The notes under the pieces were generated by a model, which was given only the letters and a program-made list of their open reading frames with translations, had not been told where the DNA came from and made no database searches. The position numbers and the translations under genes are program-made. From assembly GCF_017430385.1 (NCBI RefSeq), contig NZ_JAFRNB010000014.1:1-39308 (forward strand): a stretch of 39,308 nt of DNA. Reading direction: 5' to 3'. The DNA is from Treponema sp. GTDB lineage: Bacteria; Spirochaetota; Spirochaetia; Treponematales; Treponemataceae. This document shows, one piece after another, positions 8,401-18,413 of the stretch (position 1 is the first letter of the stretch; each line of letters opens with the position of its first letter).

Positions 8401-11400
8401 GACAAAGGCATAGAATTTGTTGCTTGCTTCCGCTGCCGAAAAATTGCTTGCCGTGATGTGATATTTTTGAGTTCCGGCTGCAGCTGTCAAACCTGTTTTT
8501 TCTGTACCAGTTGCAGTTTTTCCAGCGATTGCTGCAAGGAGATTTGCCTCGCTTCCTGTTACGGCAGCAGTTGAGTCCGCATCTTTTTTAGCAACAAGTT
8601 TGATTGATTTGTTTCCGCCAACAATTTCAGGAACTACGGCAAGTTTGTCTTTTGCGGTGAACACTCCTGCCGGGTATTTCAGTTTTCCTTTAGAGTCTTT
8701 GGCAGAGAAATCAAGTGTGTAAATGTCTTTTGCCTCGGTTTCTGCATCGATGATGCTGTATGTCTCAAATTCATCATCCTCAAAGTTCGAGTTATTGTTC
8801 AAGTCTGTCGCCAGATAAAGTTTTGCGACACGAGGCGCATTGTTTGCGATTGTGCAGTCAATGGTCGTGCCTGAGACATTGCCAGCCATATCAAACTGGA
8901 GGACGACAACGCTTACAGGGCCGTCCGGCATATTTGTTGAATGGATTGTGCTGCTCCAAGTGTAATCATTTGAAACCTGACTGATTTTTTCTGGAAGACC
9001 ATCGCCATCATCATTGTCGATTGCAAAACCTGTTCCGCCGTTCGCGATTCTATCAGTTACGGTCTCATCATAAGTGTTGTCTACGACCTGTGCATAAATC
9101 AATACGGCAGAAGTCTGAGTACCATCCGTATTTGATTTGAATGTAACTTTTCCAGCATCAAGAGAAGTAATCAAATGGAAAGTTCCGTCGATGTAAATGA
9201 GTCCGCCTTTTCGGATGTGTCTGTTTCCAGTGATGTCAGTTGCGGTCGTTGCAGTAAATGATGTTGCATCAGTCTGCGAGCCGGCAATTGTTTTTCCGTA
9301 CAGATAATATGTTTCACTTCCCTGCTTTATCGGCACAGGAGTAAGAGTGCTCATCTGGACTTTGCTCTTTGAAAGATTGTCATAATTCTCGCTGGTGATT
9401 GCCGGGTCTGAGTCTGAATAAGGAATGACCGGATCAATCAGAGTGGCTTTTTTGCTTACGGTCGTGTAGCCTGCTGAACTGTAACCAGTTGTCGCTACAT
9501 CATTGCCTTTTCGCATAAAGTAATAAACCGCCTGGTTAAAGCCGGAGCCTGATTCCCTCGTTGAGTTTTTGAGAGTGAGGACATATTCCGATTCTTTGAT
9601 TTTCGTGCTTGCCGAAAGTGGATTTCCGTTCACAAGGACTTCGCCAAGAGTTGGAGCTTCATTGTCAATTTTGAAGCTGTAAGTTCCGACGAACTGATGA
9701 GAATTTCCTGTATCTTTGTCGTAAGCACTAATCGTGTATAAATATGAAGGATTTTGCTTAGCAATAGGAATGTAGACTTTGAATCCTTCTGTTTTTTCAG
9801 TTCCTGTTTTGCCGTTATTGCTGGCTTCCATATAATAATGGGTATTTCTTATCAGCTCGCGGTCGCCCTCCATAACCGTAAATTTATAGTTATGCTCGGA
9901 GTTTCCTTTTTCGTCATAAAGGCCGCTTTCATCGAGAATGTTCAAAACAAGATACCAGTTGTCTTTCAGGTACATTCCGGCTGTATATTCCATTGTCGCA
10001 GATTTGGTTTTTCCGGTCGGATTTGGAATAGCAAGTTCCGTTCCATTGTTAGTCCATTTTTCAACGGCGACAGTTGCGGTCGGAGCTTTGTTGTCAATAC
10101 GAACATTGTATGCTTCGGACCATGAGCCGAGTTTTCCTTCAGCATTCACACCACATGCACGGATGCAGATATTGTTTGTTCCGTTGCCGCTAGGATCCAT
10201 CTTCTTGTTTCCGTTCAAGTCGATTCGCCATGTTCCTGATGTGAGAGTTGCCTTAATTCCCCACCAAGCAGCCTTTTCTGCATCACTGTATTTAGAAGTT
10301 TCCCAGTTGATGCCGGTCACAGAAGAAGAATCCAGAACCGTAAACAAATATGTGTCTTTTGCCTTTGCCTTGTCGCTTGCCGAGAAGTTTCCGTTCGCAT
10401 CAGCAATCTGCAAATATACGGCAGCAGGGCTTGTCGTGCCCGAAGGAATTGTGACGGAGCCAGTAACGCCGATTGTTCCACCAAGAACCGCATATTTTTC
10501 CGCCTCAGAACGATAATTTGCTTCGGTCGGATAAGAAAGTGTCGTTACAGGTCGGTCGCCTTCAGGATTGTGCTTGATGCTGTAATCCCGCTTGATTGTG
10601 TAGTTACCCAAAGCATCCACCGCCTTCAGGAAAAGCGGAATTGTGTAGAGATTGTTTGAGAATTCTACTGCATAACTTTCAGGCTTATCGTAGACGATGA
10701 GATTTTCATTGTCCGTTCCGTTAAAGACAAATTTCCATATAGTTTCAGTTGATTTGCTGTCGAGAGTGCCTTTCCAGTCTGTCAATGCAGCGAGCGTGAC
10801 ATCCGTAGAGTTTTTCTGCGCCGTTGTCGGTACAAGATATGAAATTGCAGTAGTTCCGGCTCCGCTTGAATCAATTGCAGTTCCGTTCACTTCAATGATT
10901 CCAGTTTTTTGCTCAGTTGGAAGAGGATTGTTTACCAAAATTTCAGGGCCGTCGTTGTCCGCCATGAAAGTAACATTGCCGCTTCCGATTAAGCCGAGCT
11001 TGTCATAAGGCATGACTTTCAGCGTTACGCTTCCAGTTTTTGCATTTTTGATGAAATCAAGATTGCCAGTCGTCCATACAGCAGCCGGATTGCCCGCGGC
11101 AACAGTTTTTGGGGCAAGGCTTCCGCTTACGGTGTAATTTTGAGCCGCCATGTCAGCAAAATTTGAAGAGCAGAGCTTTAAGACTTGCTCAGCACCAGCT
11201 TTTGTTTTATAAGAAATTTCAAGTGCAATTCCTTCGATTCCGCTCGCATCTTCTGCTGCAATCTGGAATTTTACCTGCTGTTTTTCTGTTCCACCGAGGA
11301 TATAGCTTGCCGTTATTGCCTCAAACTGGTCATAAATTTTGTTTCCATTTGAATCCAAAACATCAGCCGTTCCGTCATCAGTCTTTTTGGCACCACCATT

Positions 11401-14400
11401 CGGCGTTGTTCCGTTTGCTTTATAAGCCAGAGCCTTGATTTCACCGACAGTTGGAGGAGTCGAGTCAGACTGATAAGAGAATTTTTTAGATACGGCATCA
11501 CTTCCAAGAGAAGCATCATTGACCTTGATTTTAGGAGTGCTGAGAATCCATTTTGTATCATCCGTGTGGTCAGTCTTATATGTCGTGTAGAATTTTGTTT
11601 CTTTAGCATCTTTTACATAGATATAGCAAGTTTTTTCACCGTCAACATTTTTTCCGGCTGCATTATCTGCTTGTGGCGTGAAAGTCACGGTTCCGTTTGT
11701 AGGAGAGTAAGAAGATGTCGAAGGCAAAGTGCCGCTTCCAGAGTAAGGAGTCTCAGAAATAATCACATCATTTACGCCGACAATTCCGTCATCATCAGAA
11801 ACACTCGCGATTACAATTGATTTTGTTCCATATTTGAGAACGAATCTTGGACTTGGATTTGGAACAGCTTCCGTAGCCAAATCAGTAAGATTCTCAAATT
11901 TGATTACAGGGCGGTCAGTGTCTTGCGAAACTTTTACCTCAACTTTGTTTGAATAACCGATGTTGCCAGCCGCATCCTTTGCTTTGACCCGGAAGTAATA
12001 TTCTTTTTCATCGCTAAAGCCTTCCGCCTCCGTATCAAGATTTTTGATTTCAAAGGTGTAATCCCCGGAAATTTCAAAATCGTCCATGCCGGCGTGTCCG
12101 TTTGCAGCATTTGTGAGCGAAGTCCAGCCTGTGTCATTTTCATCAGAAAGGTTTGCCGCTGATTTTAGCGCGTACTGGAACGCAAGAATTGCATCGCTTG
12201 GAAGGGAAGTTCCGTCCTTTGCAGTGCCGCTCAGGTTAATTTTCTTGTTGACTTCAATGACAGTCGTTGTTTTGTCAGCATCATTCGGAGAAGAAAGCTT
12301 AATCTCAGGCGGTTTTTTATCAACCGAAATCGTAAAGAGATTTACCGTGGCAGAATTTCCAGAATCTCCTGCATTGTCCGTCACGACAGCCTGAACTGAG
12401 AAATTTCCAGTGTAAACAGAGGCAAAAATATCTTTATCGATTGTGGCAGTCCATGTTCCGTCAAGCGCGCCAGAAGAAGTTGGAGTGTAGCTGGCATCAG
12501 TTTTCCAAGAGACAGTGACCTCAGAGTTATCCTGTTTTTTGCCTTTTCCGCTTACTTTTAGCTCAACTTTTTTGACCCCGGAAGTAACAAGATTTTCCAC
12601 GACATCGCTTGCAGTTCCTTCCACAACGATATCGCTTTCTGCGTTCACAAGTTTTGTGCTGACTTCGGTTTTTCCGTCAACTTTAGTATGAGAAGCGGTC
12701 GGTGCATCGGTATCAACATTGAGCGAGTAATATTTTTTGATATTGTCCTCACTGTAAGTGAGCGTATCAACGGCCGAATTTCCGACATTATCAACCGCAA
12801 CCAAAACGAGATAGTTCTTGCCCTTCTTGAATCCAGAAACTTTTTCATCAAAATTAGATTTTACGGATTCAGTAGAACCATTGACATCAACATCCGCAAA
12901 TTTTTCAGCACAAGGAGCAAAATAAGATGTGAAATTTGCCGAATTAGAATACTCTGCAAGGAAAGTTTTTATTGAACCTTCATCTGGTTCTTCCTGAGTG
13001 ATTTTATAGTAAATCATTGAGATTCCGCTGCCGTTGTCATCATCAAAATATCCGCGGATTCTCAAAGTTGTGTCGCTTCCCCAAGTTCCGCTCTCGTATT
13101 TGCCGCCGACTCCGCCGTTTGCCTCGCCTACCCTGAAAAATTTGTCCTTGCCGTTTGAGTCGAACACATGGCTTCCGACAGGAATTTTATTGTCTAGCTT
13201 GATTGCAATGTCTTGAGTCTTGGAATTTCCGGCCTTGTCCGTAACCGTAATCGTTGCTGTTCCAGAAGCACTTAGAGCCGAAAGGTCAATATCCTCGAAT
13301 TTCCATTCAGAAGTATTTCCTGTGTTCTCAGGGATTCCAGAAATTTCCGTCGTTCCCTGCTTTACCGTGAGCACAACAGTTTCAATTCCGAGGTTGTCAG
13401 TCGCAATTCCGTTCAAAGTGAATTTATGAGAATCTCCGTTGTGGATAAAATATGTGTTATCCGCTGATTTATAGGCTTTGTATGGAGTTTTAAGACCTGT
13501 CGTAGTGTCCTTGAATTCATAGCTCTGAATTTCAGGATCCGTGTTGTCGAAAGTGATTGCAACGAGGTTGATGTCAGCAGAATTTCCCGCCTTATCAACT
13601 AATTTTGCATAAACCGTGCCTGTCTTTGTGATTTTTGACTTGTCGATTGTTGCCGAGAATTTCTTTTCGCCGCTAGTTCCCGTGTCTGAAAGTGTCGTTT
13701 CAATTTTGTTCGTATCGCTGACTTTTCCTGCCACACCGATGTAAACTTTATCGACGCCGCTTCCGACATCTGTTGCAATTCCTTCTATATATATGTTGCT
13801 TTTGCCGTTTGCATAGAATTGCTCCATGACAACAGCCGAATCCGCAGTTTTTCCGATTTTTACGGAAGAAGCTTTGAGGGAAGGAGCAACGCTGTCTACC
13901 AGGAATGAGCCATTTCCGACAGTTTTGACTTTTGAAACATCAGTTCCAGTTTTTGCCGTTGTCGCAGAAGGAGTCGTTGAATAAAGAGCCTTGTTTCCGA
14001 GAGAATCCTCAGCGATTATCGCGATGTTGTAAGAAATATCGTCTGCGCCTGAGAAAACAGCCCGCCAAGTTCCGCCAGTTTTTGAGACATCGCTTGAAGT
14101 GACGGCCGTTGCGGCAACCAAAGGCTTTTCTGAATCAACTGGAACGAGCCAGACTTCAATTCCGTCAGTGAAGTTCGCATCTTTTATTGTTCCTGTCAGG
14201 CTGAAAGATGTTGCCCGGAATGTCGAAGAGTAAGAATCCACCGTTATGCGAGGAGCATAATCGTCACATTTGAGAACGACCGATTTTTCAGAAGTCCTGT
14301 TATTTGAGTCCTTTGCGGTGAATTTAACTTCTTTTGAATCCTCAATATTTCCGGCTGTTCCAGTCCAAGTCACGCTGACAGGATATTTTTTGCCGCCATC

Positions 14401-17400
14401 AATTGCCGAAGCCGTACCGACACTAACTCCTGTTCCAGAAGTTGCCGAAAGAGAATCCGCATTTGTGTCCGTAACAACGACATTGAAACTAGCCGAAGGA
14501 TTGTTCGTTGAATTTGAGCCACGCTCAGAAACTTCGGCTGAATCATCCCCGAATTTTTTTACTGAGATTGAAGGAGCCTGCTTATCGACGGTGATTTTTG
14601 CAGAATTATTGTAAATCACTGTGTTTCCAGCATTGTCTTTTGCGGCAAGGAAAGCATACAAAACCGCATCCTCATTTTTTATCGCAGAAATGTCAAAACT
14701 TACGCGCCAGCAATCATCCGCCTGATTTAGCGGAGTCCATTGAACAGAATCATAAGAAGCAGGAGCCAAGTTTGAAGAAGAAACATAATATCCGAACGAG
14801 GCAATTCCACTTCCGTCCGTACCGTCAGAAACATTCGCTTCCAAAGTAACATATTTCGACACATCCAGGAATACGGTTTTCTCAACGAATTTCGTGCCAT
14901 CAATTACAGGTGGAATCGGGTCAATCATAAAGCGGATGTTCGTTGAATTTTTCTGAGAATATTTATCAGTTGCGCTGATTTCGAGAATATAGTTTTTGCT
15001 TACATCGCCAGGAAGATTTCCAAGAGCAATTTCCCAGTTGGAACCGTTTGTTACAGAAGAAAGAACGACCGGCTGCGGAGAAAGTTCTTTTAGGTCAGAA
15101 TCAAGGAATTTGGAAGAAATCGTCGTGCCGTTGTCAAAGTTTTTCACGGCAGGAGAAACAGTTCCTGTGATTTTGTCCGATGTCTTGAGATATTTCTGGA
15201 TGCTGTCCACGCTCAAAGTCGGTGCGCCGGAATCAACAGTAACAAAGAAGGCCGGTATTGTTTTCTGCCAGACCGTATTTGAATCAATCAAAGTTGTTTG
15301 AGTAAGATTTTCATCGTAAGCATCAATGCGGACTTTATAAACATCTTCATCTTTCGGAAGAACATAATTGAGAGAAAAAGTAGTTTTTCCCGGACTATCA
15401 ATATATGGATTTGCCGGATAAGAAGTTTTTGAAGCAGGAAGCTCGTTTCCATCTTTATCGTACATAGTGACAAAGACAAGCTTCACGGAGTCATCATCTT
15501 CAAAGGAAATCTGCAATTTATTGTTGCTCGTCGTTCCAAAAAGGTTTGTCGCAGCATCAGGATTAGCGTTTCCAAGAGAAATCTTCGGGCGGTCAGTTTC
15601 CTGATAAATCACGAAATTTTTATCACCGGTCAAAAGAGTTTTTGAAGAGCACGAGCCAGTGTTTCCGGCCTTATCCTTTGCCGTAATTACAAGCTCAATC
15701 TGGATTTTTGCATCGCTAGCAGCATTTTTAAAGACATGGAAATATTTAGTAATCGCCCTGGTATCAAAAGGAATACTGAGAGAAAACTGCTTTCCGATTT
15801 TTCCGTCAAAATTTCCATCACCATAAGCCGAAAGCCCCAGTTCAGAACTTTTTTCAATCAAGCCCTGGAGAATTGAATCGCCTGCAGTAAGAGTTGCGTT
15901 CAAATTCGTGCTAGCCCAAATATCATAGCATACAGAATCATCGTCATCAGAAAGATTTTGTTCCTCAACATTGCCCTTGACCGTGATTTTTCCGTTGAGA
16001 TAAGTGTTCGAATCGTTGCCAAAATAATCTGCACCAGAAACATTCGGCGTAATTGATGACAAAGTGACAGTCGGTTTTATTGTATCGATATGAATGTCAC
16101 GGCTTACCGCAGCAGAATGTCCAGAAGAAGATTTTCCAGAAATCTCAAAAGAAGCGAGCCAGTGAATTCCTGCAAGCGCAAGTGAATTGAATTTTTCAGC
16201 AAGGCCTGGAAGTTTTGAAGGATCAAGCTTCCATTTTGCATTTTCCTCATCCCAAGAAAGGGCTGCCGCAGCAGAAGAAATCCATGTAAGCTCGCCGTTC
16301 ACATCTTTATGAATCAGAGTGTCCGAAAAAGTTCCGATTTCATTTGAATTAGACTCATCTTTTACAACAAGTTTTGCCGTAAGTTCGGTAACATAACCGC
16401 CGCCAGTCACAACATTCGCAGTTCCAGAGAAAATCGGAGAAGAAAAATCCTTCCATATAGAAAGAATTTCCGGCTTCTCATCAAAAACAATTGTCGGAGG
16501 AACGCCGGCCGCATTTCCTTCAAAGCCATAAATTGTATCATGAGAGAATCTTACATCCTCGATATCATAACCAGTTACGCCGAAAACATAAAATTTGTTG
16601 AGCTGAATATAATTTTCCGTTTCATCATAAAAATCTTTGATTGACGGCATCGTGACGCTGAAAGTTTTTGTTGTAAGAGAACTTCCTTTGTCGAAATGTT
16701 TTGAATAATCGTAAACAAGAAGCCACTCATCCGTATCAGAAAGCGAAATTCTTGTTGAATTCTCGACGAATTCATTTTCCTGTTTTTCCAAATCAATAAC
16801 TTTCTGATTCAGTTTTTCAAGTTCGGATTTCAGGGCAGTTTTGTCAGAAGGCTTATCAGAGCATTTTTTAACCCAGACCTTCACGATTTCAGGAGCGATA
16901 TTCGTTCCGTCAAGGCCAGAGCTGATAGTGACAGAAACAGCATTTCCGGCCGAAGCAAGCTGATTGTCCTTGAAAAAATCAAATCCGTTTACATTATAAG
17001 TTGGATTTGCCATAGGATTGAGTGAGAAATAAAGATGATTCTGCTCAGATTCCGTATTTTTTGCGCTCGAAGTGAGTTTTGAAAGAGCCGCCTCCGCATT
17101 TTCGCTCTTGTCGATGCCAGAAAGAATGTCTTTTAAATTTGCCGCACTCAAACCCAAGCCTTTTTTCGCGCTCATCAAAGAAGTGTAGACATCATCATAA
17201 AGATAGACCGTTGAAGTTGAGTTACCATAAGCATCAGAAGCAAGCTCCACGGCACTTCGGGAACTTCCGACAGGAGGATTTTTGAAAATCTTCGCTGAGT
17301 CATAAAGAGAAATTTGCGCATAGTAATATTCCGTGCCAGACTCAGAAGGATGCAGCTGAGAATACCTGTTTTTTGCTGTAGCAGTAGCCGTGTCAGAAAA

Positions 17401-18102
17401 TTGTGCGATAGTAACGCTTGAACCGCCAGCAGTCGCAATATCTTCCTCACGATAAAAATCTATCTCACTTCCCTCATAAGTTTCAGAAGAGACAAGATTT
17501 CCGTCCTTTGAATAGATTTTGACATCCATCAGAGAAATCGGATGATTGTCAGAGATTGTGCCTTCAATAGTAAAAAGAGAACCGTAAGCCGAAGCCGAAA
17601 GATTGCTGCTCTTAACTACGCCCGGATTTGAGATGATGAAAACAGGCGGAGTGTTGTCGATTTCAAACTGCCTTGAGCTAACACCGGAATTATTTCCCGC
17701 ATTATCATAAGCCGTAACGCTGACCTCGTATTTTCCGTCAGGAAGCTGCCAGCCGTTGTAATATTCAGGATTATTCGGATCATACTCATTGAGAGTGACT
17801 TGCCATGAAGTCTGAGTCGCAGAAACCTTCGCCAGATAATTGCCGTAACCAACCCCGGATTCAAGATTTTTGACCGACACCATGACTTTTGAAATAAATT
17901 TATCGTCCGAACAATCACCCGCAAGAATGAAAGAATCCCGGACAGCGACACCAGCATCAGGATATGAAATGGTCAGAGTCGGAGATTTAGTATCGATTGA
18001 GGCACCCAGGCCAGACTCTTCCCCACAAGAAAACAAAGCAATTGAAACAATGGAACACACAAAAGATACCAACAACTTAAAAGCCACAGACTTTTTATTC
18101 AT
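5500..18102 (-). CDS. Giant Ig-module surface lipoprotein A (4200 aa)
   Basis: The N-terminus is a signal peptide with lipobox LFSC (Cys26), followed by CGEESGLGASIDTK. About 21 Ig-like modules of roughly 100-160 residues follow, each opening with a D-x-x-x-P motif (DTKSPTL, DNTPPVF, ETDRPKI, DSGAPTL, DPIPPVI and so on) and many ending in AYDNAGN-type strands. A helical heptad stretch (KSELEKLNQKVIDLEKQENEF) sits near residue 430. Near residues 3580-3660 there is an IPT/TIG-like segment (DVILYGFNI). The last roughly 530 residues look like a beta-propeller head (VVCVVWYDADANSCKFSY, HIAAYAGNGDVMYAYLDD). The C-terminal part carries nine cysteines. EF-hand-like loops include DTNNSGSVDKWD, DSNGNKIYDQFE and DLNNNSNFEDDE. 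The start has a good Shine-Dalgarno sequence (GGGAG, 6 nt spacer). The Ig stalk and head suggest an adhesin or binding role; this is inferred. It is paralogous to the gene at 19671-32996. Confidence 0.88.
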   Translation of the reverse strand: MNKKSVAFKLLVSFVCSIVSIALFSCGEESGLGASIDTKSPTLTISYPDAGVAVRDSFILAGDCSDDKFISKVMVSVKNLESGVGYGNYLAKVSATQTSWQVTLNEYDPNNPEYYNGWQLPDGKYEVSVTAYDNAGNNSGVSSRQFEIDNTPPVFIISNPGVVKSSNLSASAYGSLFTIEGTISDNHPISLMDVKIYSKDGNLVSSETYEGSEIDFYREEDIATAGGSSVTIAQFSDTATATAKNRYSQLHPSESGTEYYYAQISLYDSAKIFKNPPVGSSRSAVELASDAYGNSTSTVYLYDDVYTSLMSAKKGLGLSAANLKDILSGIDKSENAEAALSKLTSSAKNTESEQNHLYFSLNPMANPTYNVNGFDFFKDNQLASAGNAVSVTISSGLDGTNIAPEIVKVWVKKCSDKPSDKTALKSELEKLNQKVIDLEKQENEFVENSTRISLSDTDEWLLVYDYSKHFDKGSSLTTKTFSVTMPSIKDFYDETENYIQLNKFYVFGVTGYDIEDVRFSHDTIYGFEGNAAGVPPTIVFDEKPEILSIWKDFSSPIFSGTANVVTGGGYVTELTAKLVVKDESNSNEIGTFSDTLIHKDVNGELTWISSAAAALSWDEENAKWKLDPSKLPGLAEKFNSLALAGIHWLASFEISGKSSSGHSAAVSRDIHIDTIKPTVTLSSITPNVSGADYFGNDSNTYLNGKITVKGNVEEQNLSDDDDSVCYDIWASTNLNATLTAGDSILQGLIEKSSELGLSAYGDGNFDGKIGKQFSLSIPFDTRAITKYFHVFKNAASDAKIQIELVITAKDKAGNTGSCSSKTLLTGDKNFVIYQETDRPKISLGNANPDAATNLFGTTSNNKLQISFEDDDSVKLVFVTMYDKDGNELPASKTSYPANPYIDSPGKTTFSLNYVLPKDEDVYKVRIDAYDENLTQTTLIDSNTVWQKTIPAFFVTVDSGAPTLSVDSIQKYLKTSDKITGTVSPAVKNFDNGTTISSKFLDSDLKELSPQPVVLSSVTNGSNWEIALGNLPGDVSKNYILEISATDKYSQKNSTNIRFMIDPIPPVIDGTKFVEKTVFLDVSKYVTLEANVSDGTDGSGIASFGYYVSSSNLAPASYDSVQWTPLNQADDCWRVSFDISAIKNEDAVLYAFLAAKDNAGNTVIYNNSAKITVDKQAPSISVKKFGDDSAEVSERGSNSTNNPSASFNVVVTDTNADSLSATSGTGVSVGTASAIDGGKKYPVSVTWTGTAGNIEDSKEVKFTAKDSNNRTSEKSVVLKCDDYAPRITVDSYSSTFRATSFSLTGTIKDANFTDGIEVWLVPVDSEKPLVAATAVTSSDVSKTGGTWRAVFSGADDISYNIAIIAEDSLGNKALYSTTPSATTAKTGTDVSKVKTVGNGSFLVDSVAPSLKASSVKIGKTADSAVVMEQFYANGKSNIYIEGIATDVGSGVDKVYIGVAGKVSDTNKIETTLSDTGTSGEKKFSATIDKSKITKTGTVYAKLVDKAGNSADINLVAITFDNTDPEIQSYEFKDTTTGLKTPYKAYKSADNTYFIHNGDSHKFTLNGIATDNLGIETVVLTVKQGTTEISGIPENTGNTSEWKFEDIDLSALSASGTATITVTDKAGNSKTQDIAIKLDNKIPVGSHVFDSNGKDKFFRVGEANGGVGGKYESGTWGSDTTLRIRGYFDDDNGSGISMIYYKITQEEPDEGSIKTFLAEYSNSANFTSYFAPCAEKFADVDVNGSTESVKSNFDEKVSGFKKGKNYLVLVAVDNVGNSAVDTLTYSEDNIKKYYSLNVDTDAPTASHTKVDGKTEVSTKLVNAESDIVVEGTASDVVENLVTSGVKKVELKVSGKGKKQDNSEVTVSWKTDASYTPTSSGALDGTWTATIDKDIFASVYTGNFSVQAVVTDNAGDSGNSATVNLFTISVDKKPPEIKLSSPNDADKTTTVIEVNKKINLSGTAKDGTSLPSDAILAFQYALKSAANLSDENDTGWTSLTNAANGHAGMDDFEISGDYTFEIKNLDTEAEGFSDEKEYYFRVKAKDAAGNIGYSNKVEVKVSQDTDRPVIKFENLTDLATEAVPNPSPRFVLKYGTKSIVIASVSDDDGIVGVNDVIISETPYSGSGTLPSTSSYSPTNGTVTFTPQADNAAGKNVDGEKTCYIYVKDAKETKFYTTYKTDHTDDTKWILSTPKIKVNDASLGSDAVSKKFSYQSDSTPPTVGEIKALAYKANGTTPNGGAKKTDDGTADVLDSNGNKIYDQFEAITASYILGGTEKQQVKFQIAAEDASGIEGIALEISYKTKAGAEQVLKLCSSNFADMAAQNYTVSGSLAPKTVAAGNPAAVWTTGNLDFIKNAKTGSVTLKVMPYDKLGLIGSGNVTFMADNDGPEILVNNPLPTEQKTGIIEVNGTAIDSSGAGTTAISYLVPTTAQKNSTDVTLAALTDWKGTLDSKSTETIWKFVFNGTDNENLIVYDKPESYAVEFSNNLYTIPLFLKAVDALGNYTIKRDYSIKHNPEGDRPVTTLSYPTEANYRSEAEKYAVLGGTIGVTGSVTIPSGTTSPAAVYLQIADANGNFSASDKAKAKDTYLFTVLDSSSVTGINWETSKYSDAEKAAWWGIKATLTSGTWRIDLNGNKKMDPSGNGTNNICIRACGVNAEGKLGSWSEAYNVRIDNKAPTATVAVEKWTNNGTELAIPNPTGKTKSATMEYTAGMYLKDNWYLVLNILDESGLYDEKGNSEHNYKFTVMEGDRELIRNTHYYMEASNNGKTGTEKTEGFKVYIPIAKQNPSYLYTISAYDKDTGNSHQFVGTYSFKIDNEAPTLGEVLVNGNPLSASTKIKESEYVLTLKNSTRESGSGFNQAVYYFMRKGNDVATTGYSSAGYTTVSKKATLIDPVIPYSDSDPAITSENYDNLSKSKVQMSTLTPVPIKQGSETYYLYGKTIAGSQTDATSFTATTATDITGNRHIRKGGLIYIDGTFHLITSLDAGKVTFKSNTDGTQTSAVLIYAQVVDNTYDETVTDRIANGGTGFAIDNDDGDGLPEKISQVSNDYTWSSTIHSTNMPDGPVSVVVLQFDMAGNVSGTTIDCTIANNAPRVAKLYLATDLNNNSNFEDDEFETYSIIDAETEAKDIYTLDFSAKDSKGKLKYPAGVFTAKDKLAVVPEIVGGNKSIKLVAKKDADSTAAVTGSEANLLAAIAGKTATGTEKTGLTAAAGTQKYHITASNFSAAEASNKFYAFVLENSVLSGLSDFDSNAETEDGRAKNEDKDGANKNFSFTFWDETDETTQGNNSQKAVVLVKGFSFDLTDGTSPKVVVNPFYWQNLNSNSVYGSSSAEKIGDLKGHIELEKDLPDSFTTVKTGVNDRDPKVSGKITFSGTAYDEHSLASLKFTFSNGSVTPFPDVTIATYDKANSVWKLYGTGGTKSVSTAGYEASISVVSTNAKGEKVDTYGVFDDKVYFGQKGHKIYWTLSIDTEKLGTVAAATNMSLTVLATDLAGNVTSTESAKISKPETTPDYIPGSELSAENKYTVTDGTTNWPVYRMDVVPYVSKVYTKLAKNKNSNWSVYNRTALGHYPVQSVVSNVDETIALNTKTSEDVILYGFNINHSSAKIVSGDKTFTVNNATNALKIDNGTAGQLKFNVASLSSGILNLTVSDLPIMNNINNNAAKGCASENGTAYKNCYNHQSNGDTNNIQTDDIEFDVWEFNDRAAVPINGLATGINMEVNQKTGMLNYAFANGGLYYSMGGKVSDTNYSSYYWAADWDTFAGPCVGFHVDELGYTYSVVSGGDTNNSGSVDKWDLYTSRWGIGPHNSGGTLNDSSNTSGSFNALRLEEIALKTGSDKFAYSLMKYRFLSPEFASTVSGTNTNLYLVYYDALTNQIRFRAGTFSGDSKEQPAGFNDEYQGGNSSYYKTNNCQIIATGSDGGTFTVAGGTKSVSAISGRGAGQYVDVAVVKNNAGKDVVCVVWYDADANSCKFSYTTDPIGNWNSHKGNETAANWSAPVTVFDEGGEYCHIVSDKNNHLHIAAYAGNGDVMYAYLDDYTSTASTCTVDASGTVGEHLTLDVAVNSKGHSIPYIGYYTSAIKKPKYAYLVDNTTAATDQFNYAPAGVDSDERFTGAWEVAVVPTPSRMTTNREDKVNIGLWKSSGVLTDSKINGAVINSSRKNTLSGYDSTNWSKTYGNGTSNGVLGYQISSSSGSCLETAQMR
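13195..14922 (-). other. Variable five-module block of giant lipoprotein A
   Basis: Modules 6-10 of protein A, opening with DPIPPVI, DKQAPSI, DDYAPRI, DSVAPSL and DNTDPEI, have no clear one-to-one partners in the paralogue. The preceding modules 1-5 and the following modules (from DNKIPVGSHVFDSNGKDKFF onward) do. The equivalent block in B (27178-29805) has seven modules. Boundaries were set by hand from the D-x-x-x-P openings and are good to a few tens of bases. Confidence 0.55.
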
Positions 18103-18413
18103 AATGGACTCCCATCACTTGAAATAATTTTTTACTGAATGAAAAACTTTTTTTACTAATCCCCGACATCAACAATATCGACTTATTCCACAAAAATTTG
18201 ACAAAAATTAGTGAAAATAAGACAACCTATTGCGATTTTTTCCCTATAGCCTAGCAATGTTAAAATTAAAAAATATCAGAATTCAGCAAAATCCACAAAA
18301 AAATGGAAAAAAAAGCAGGAAATTCAAAGAATTTTTCATTTACATTGCCAAAAATGAAAAAATTTTGGAAATACATATATGTATGCGAAAAAATATCATG
18401 GAGGAAAAACTAA
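18103..18413. promoter_or_regulatory. AT-rich divergent intergenic region upstream of giant gene A and the Rpn nuclease gene
   Basis: These 311 bases hold no convincing gene. The minus-strand end carries the Shine-Dalgarno sequence of gene A. Toward the nuclease gene there are an isolated TTGACA (18198-18203) without a well-spaced -10, an extended -10-like TGTTAAAAT (18258-18266), an AT-rich hairpin (10-bp stem TTTTTCATTT at 18332-18341 pairing with 18352-18361), a perfect 14-bp palindrome ATACATATATGTAT (18371-18384), and a strong Shine-Dalgarno GGAGG (18400-18404) placed 9 nt before the ATG. The palindrome is a candidate operator for the nuclease gene. I could not assign a confident promoter to gene A. 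Confidence 0.4.

Noticed and set aside
9938..10516. Plus-strand 192-codon open frame inside giant gene A
   Set aside because: It is antisense to a well-supported coding region, has no Shine-Dalgarno sequence, and its composition is that of a reverse-frame shadow. The many similar antisense frames across 5500-38423 are rejected for the same reason.
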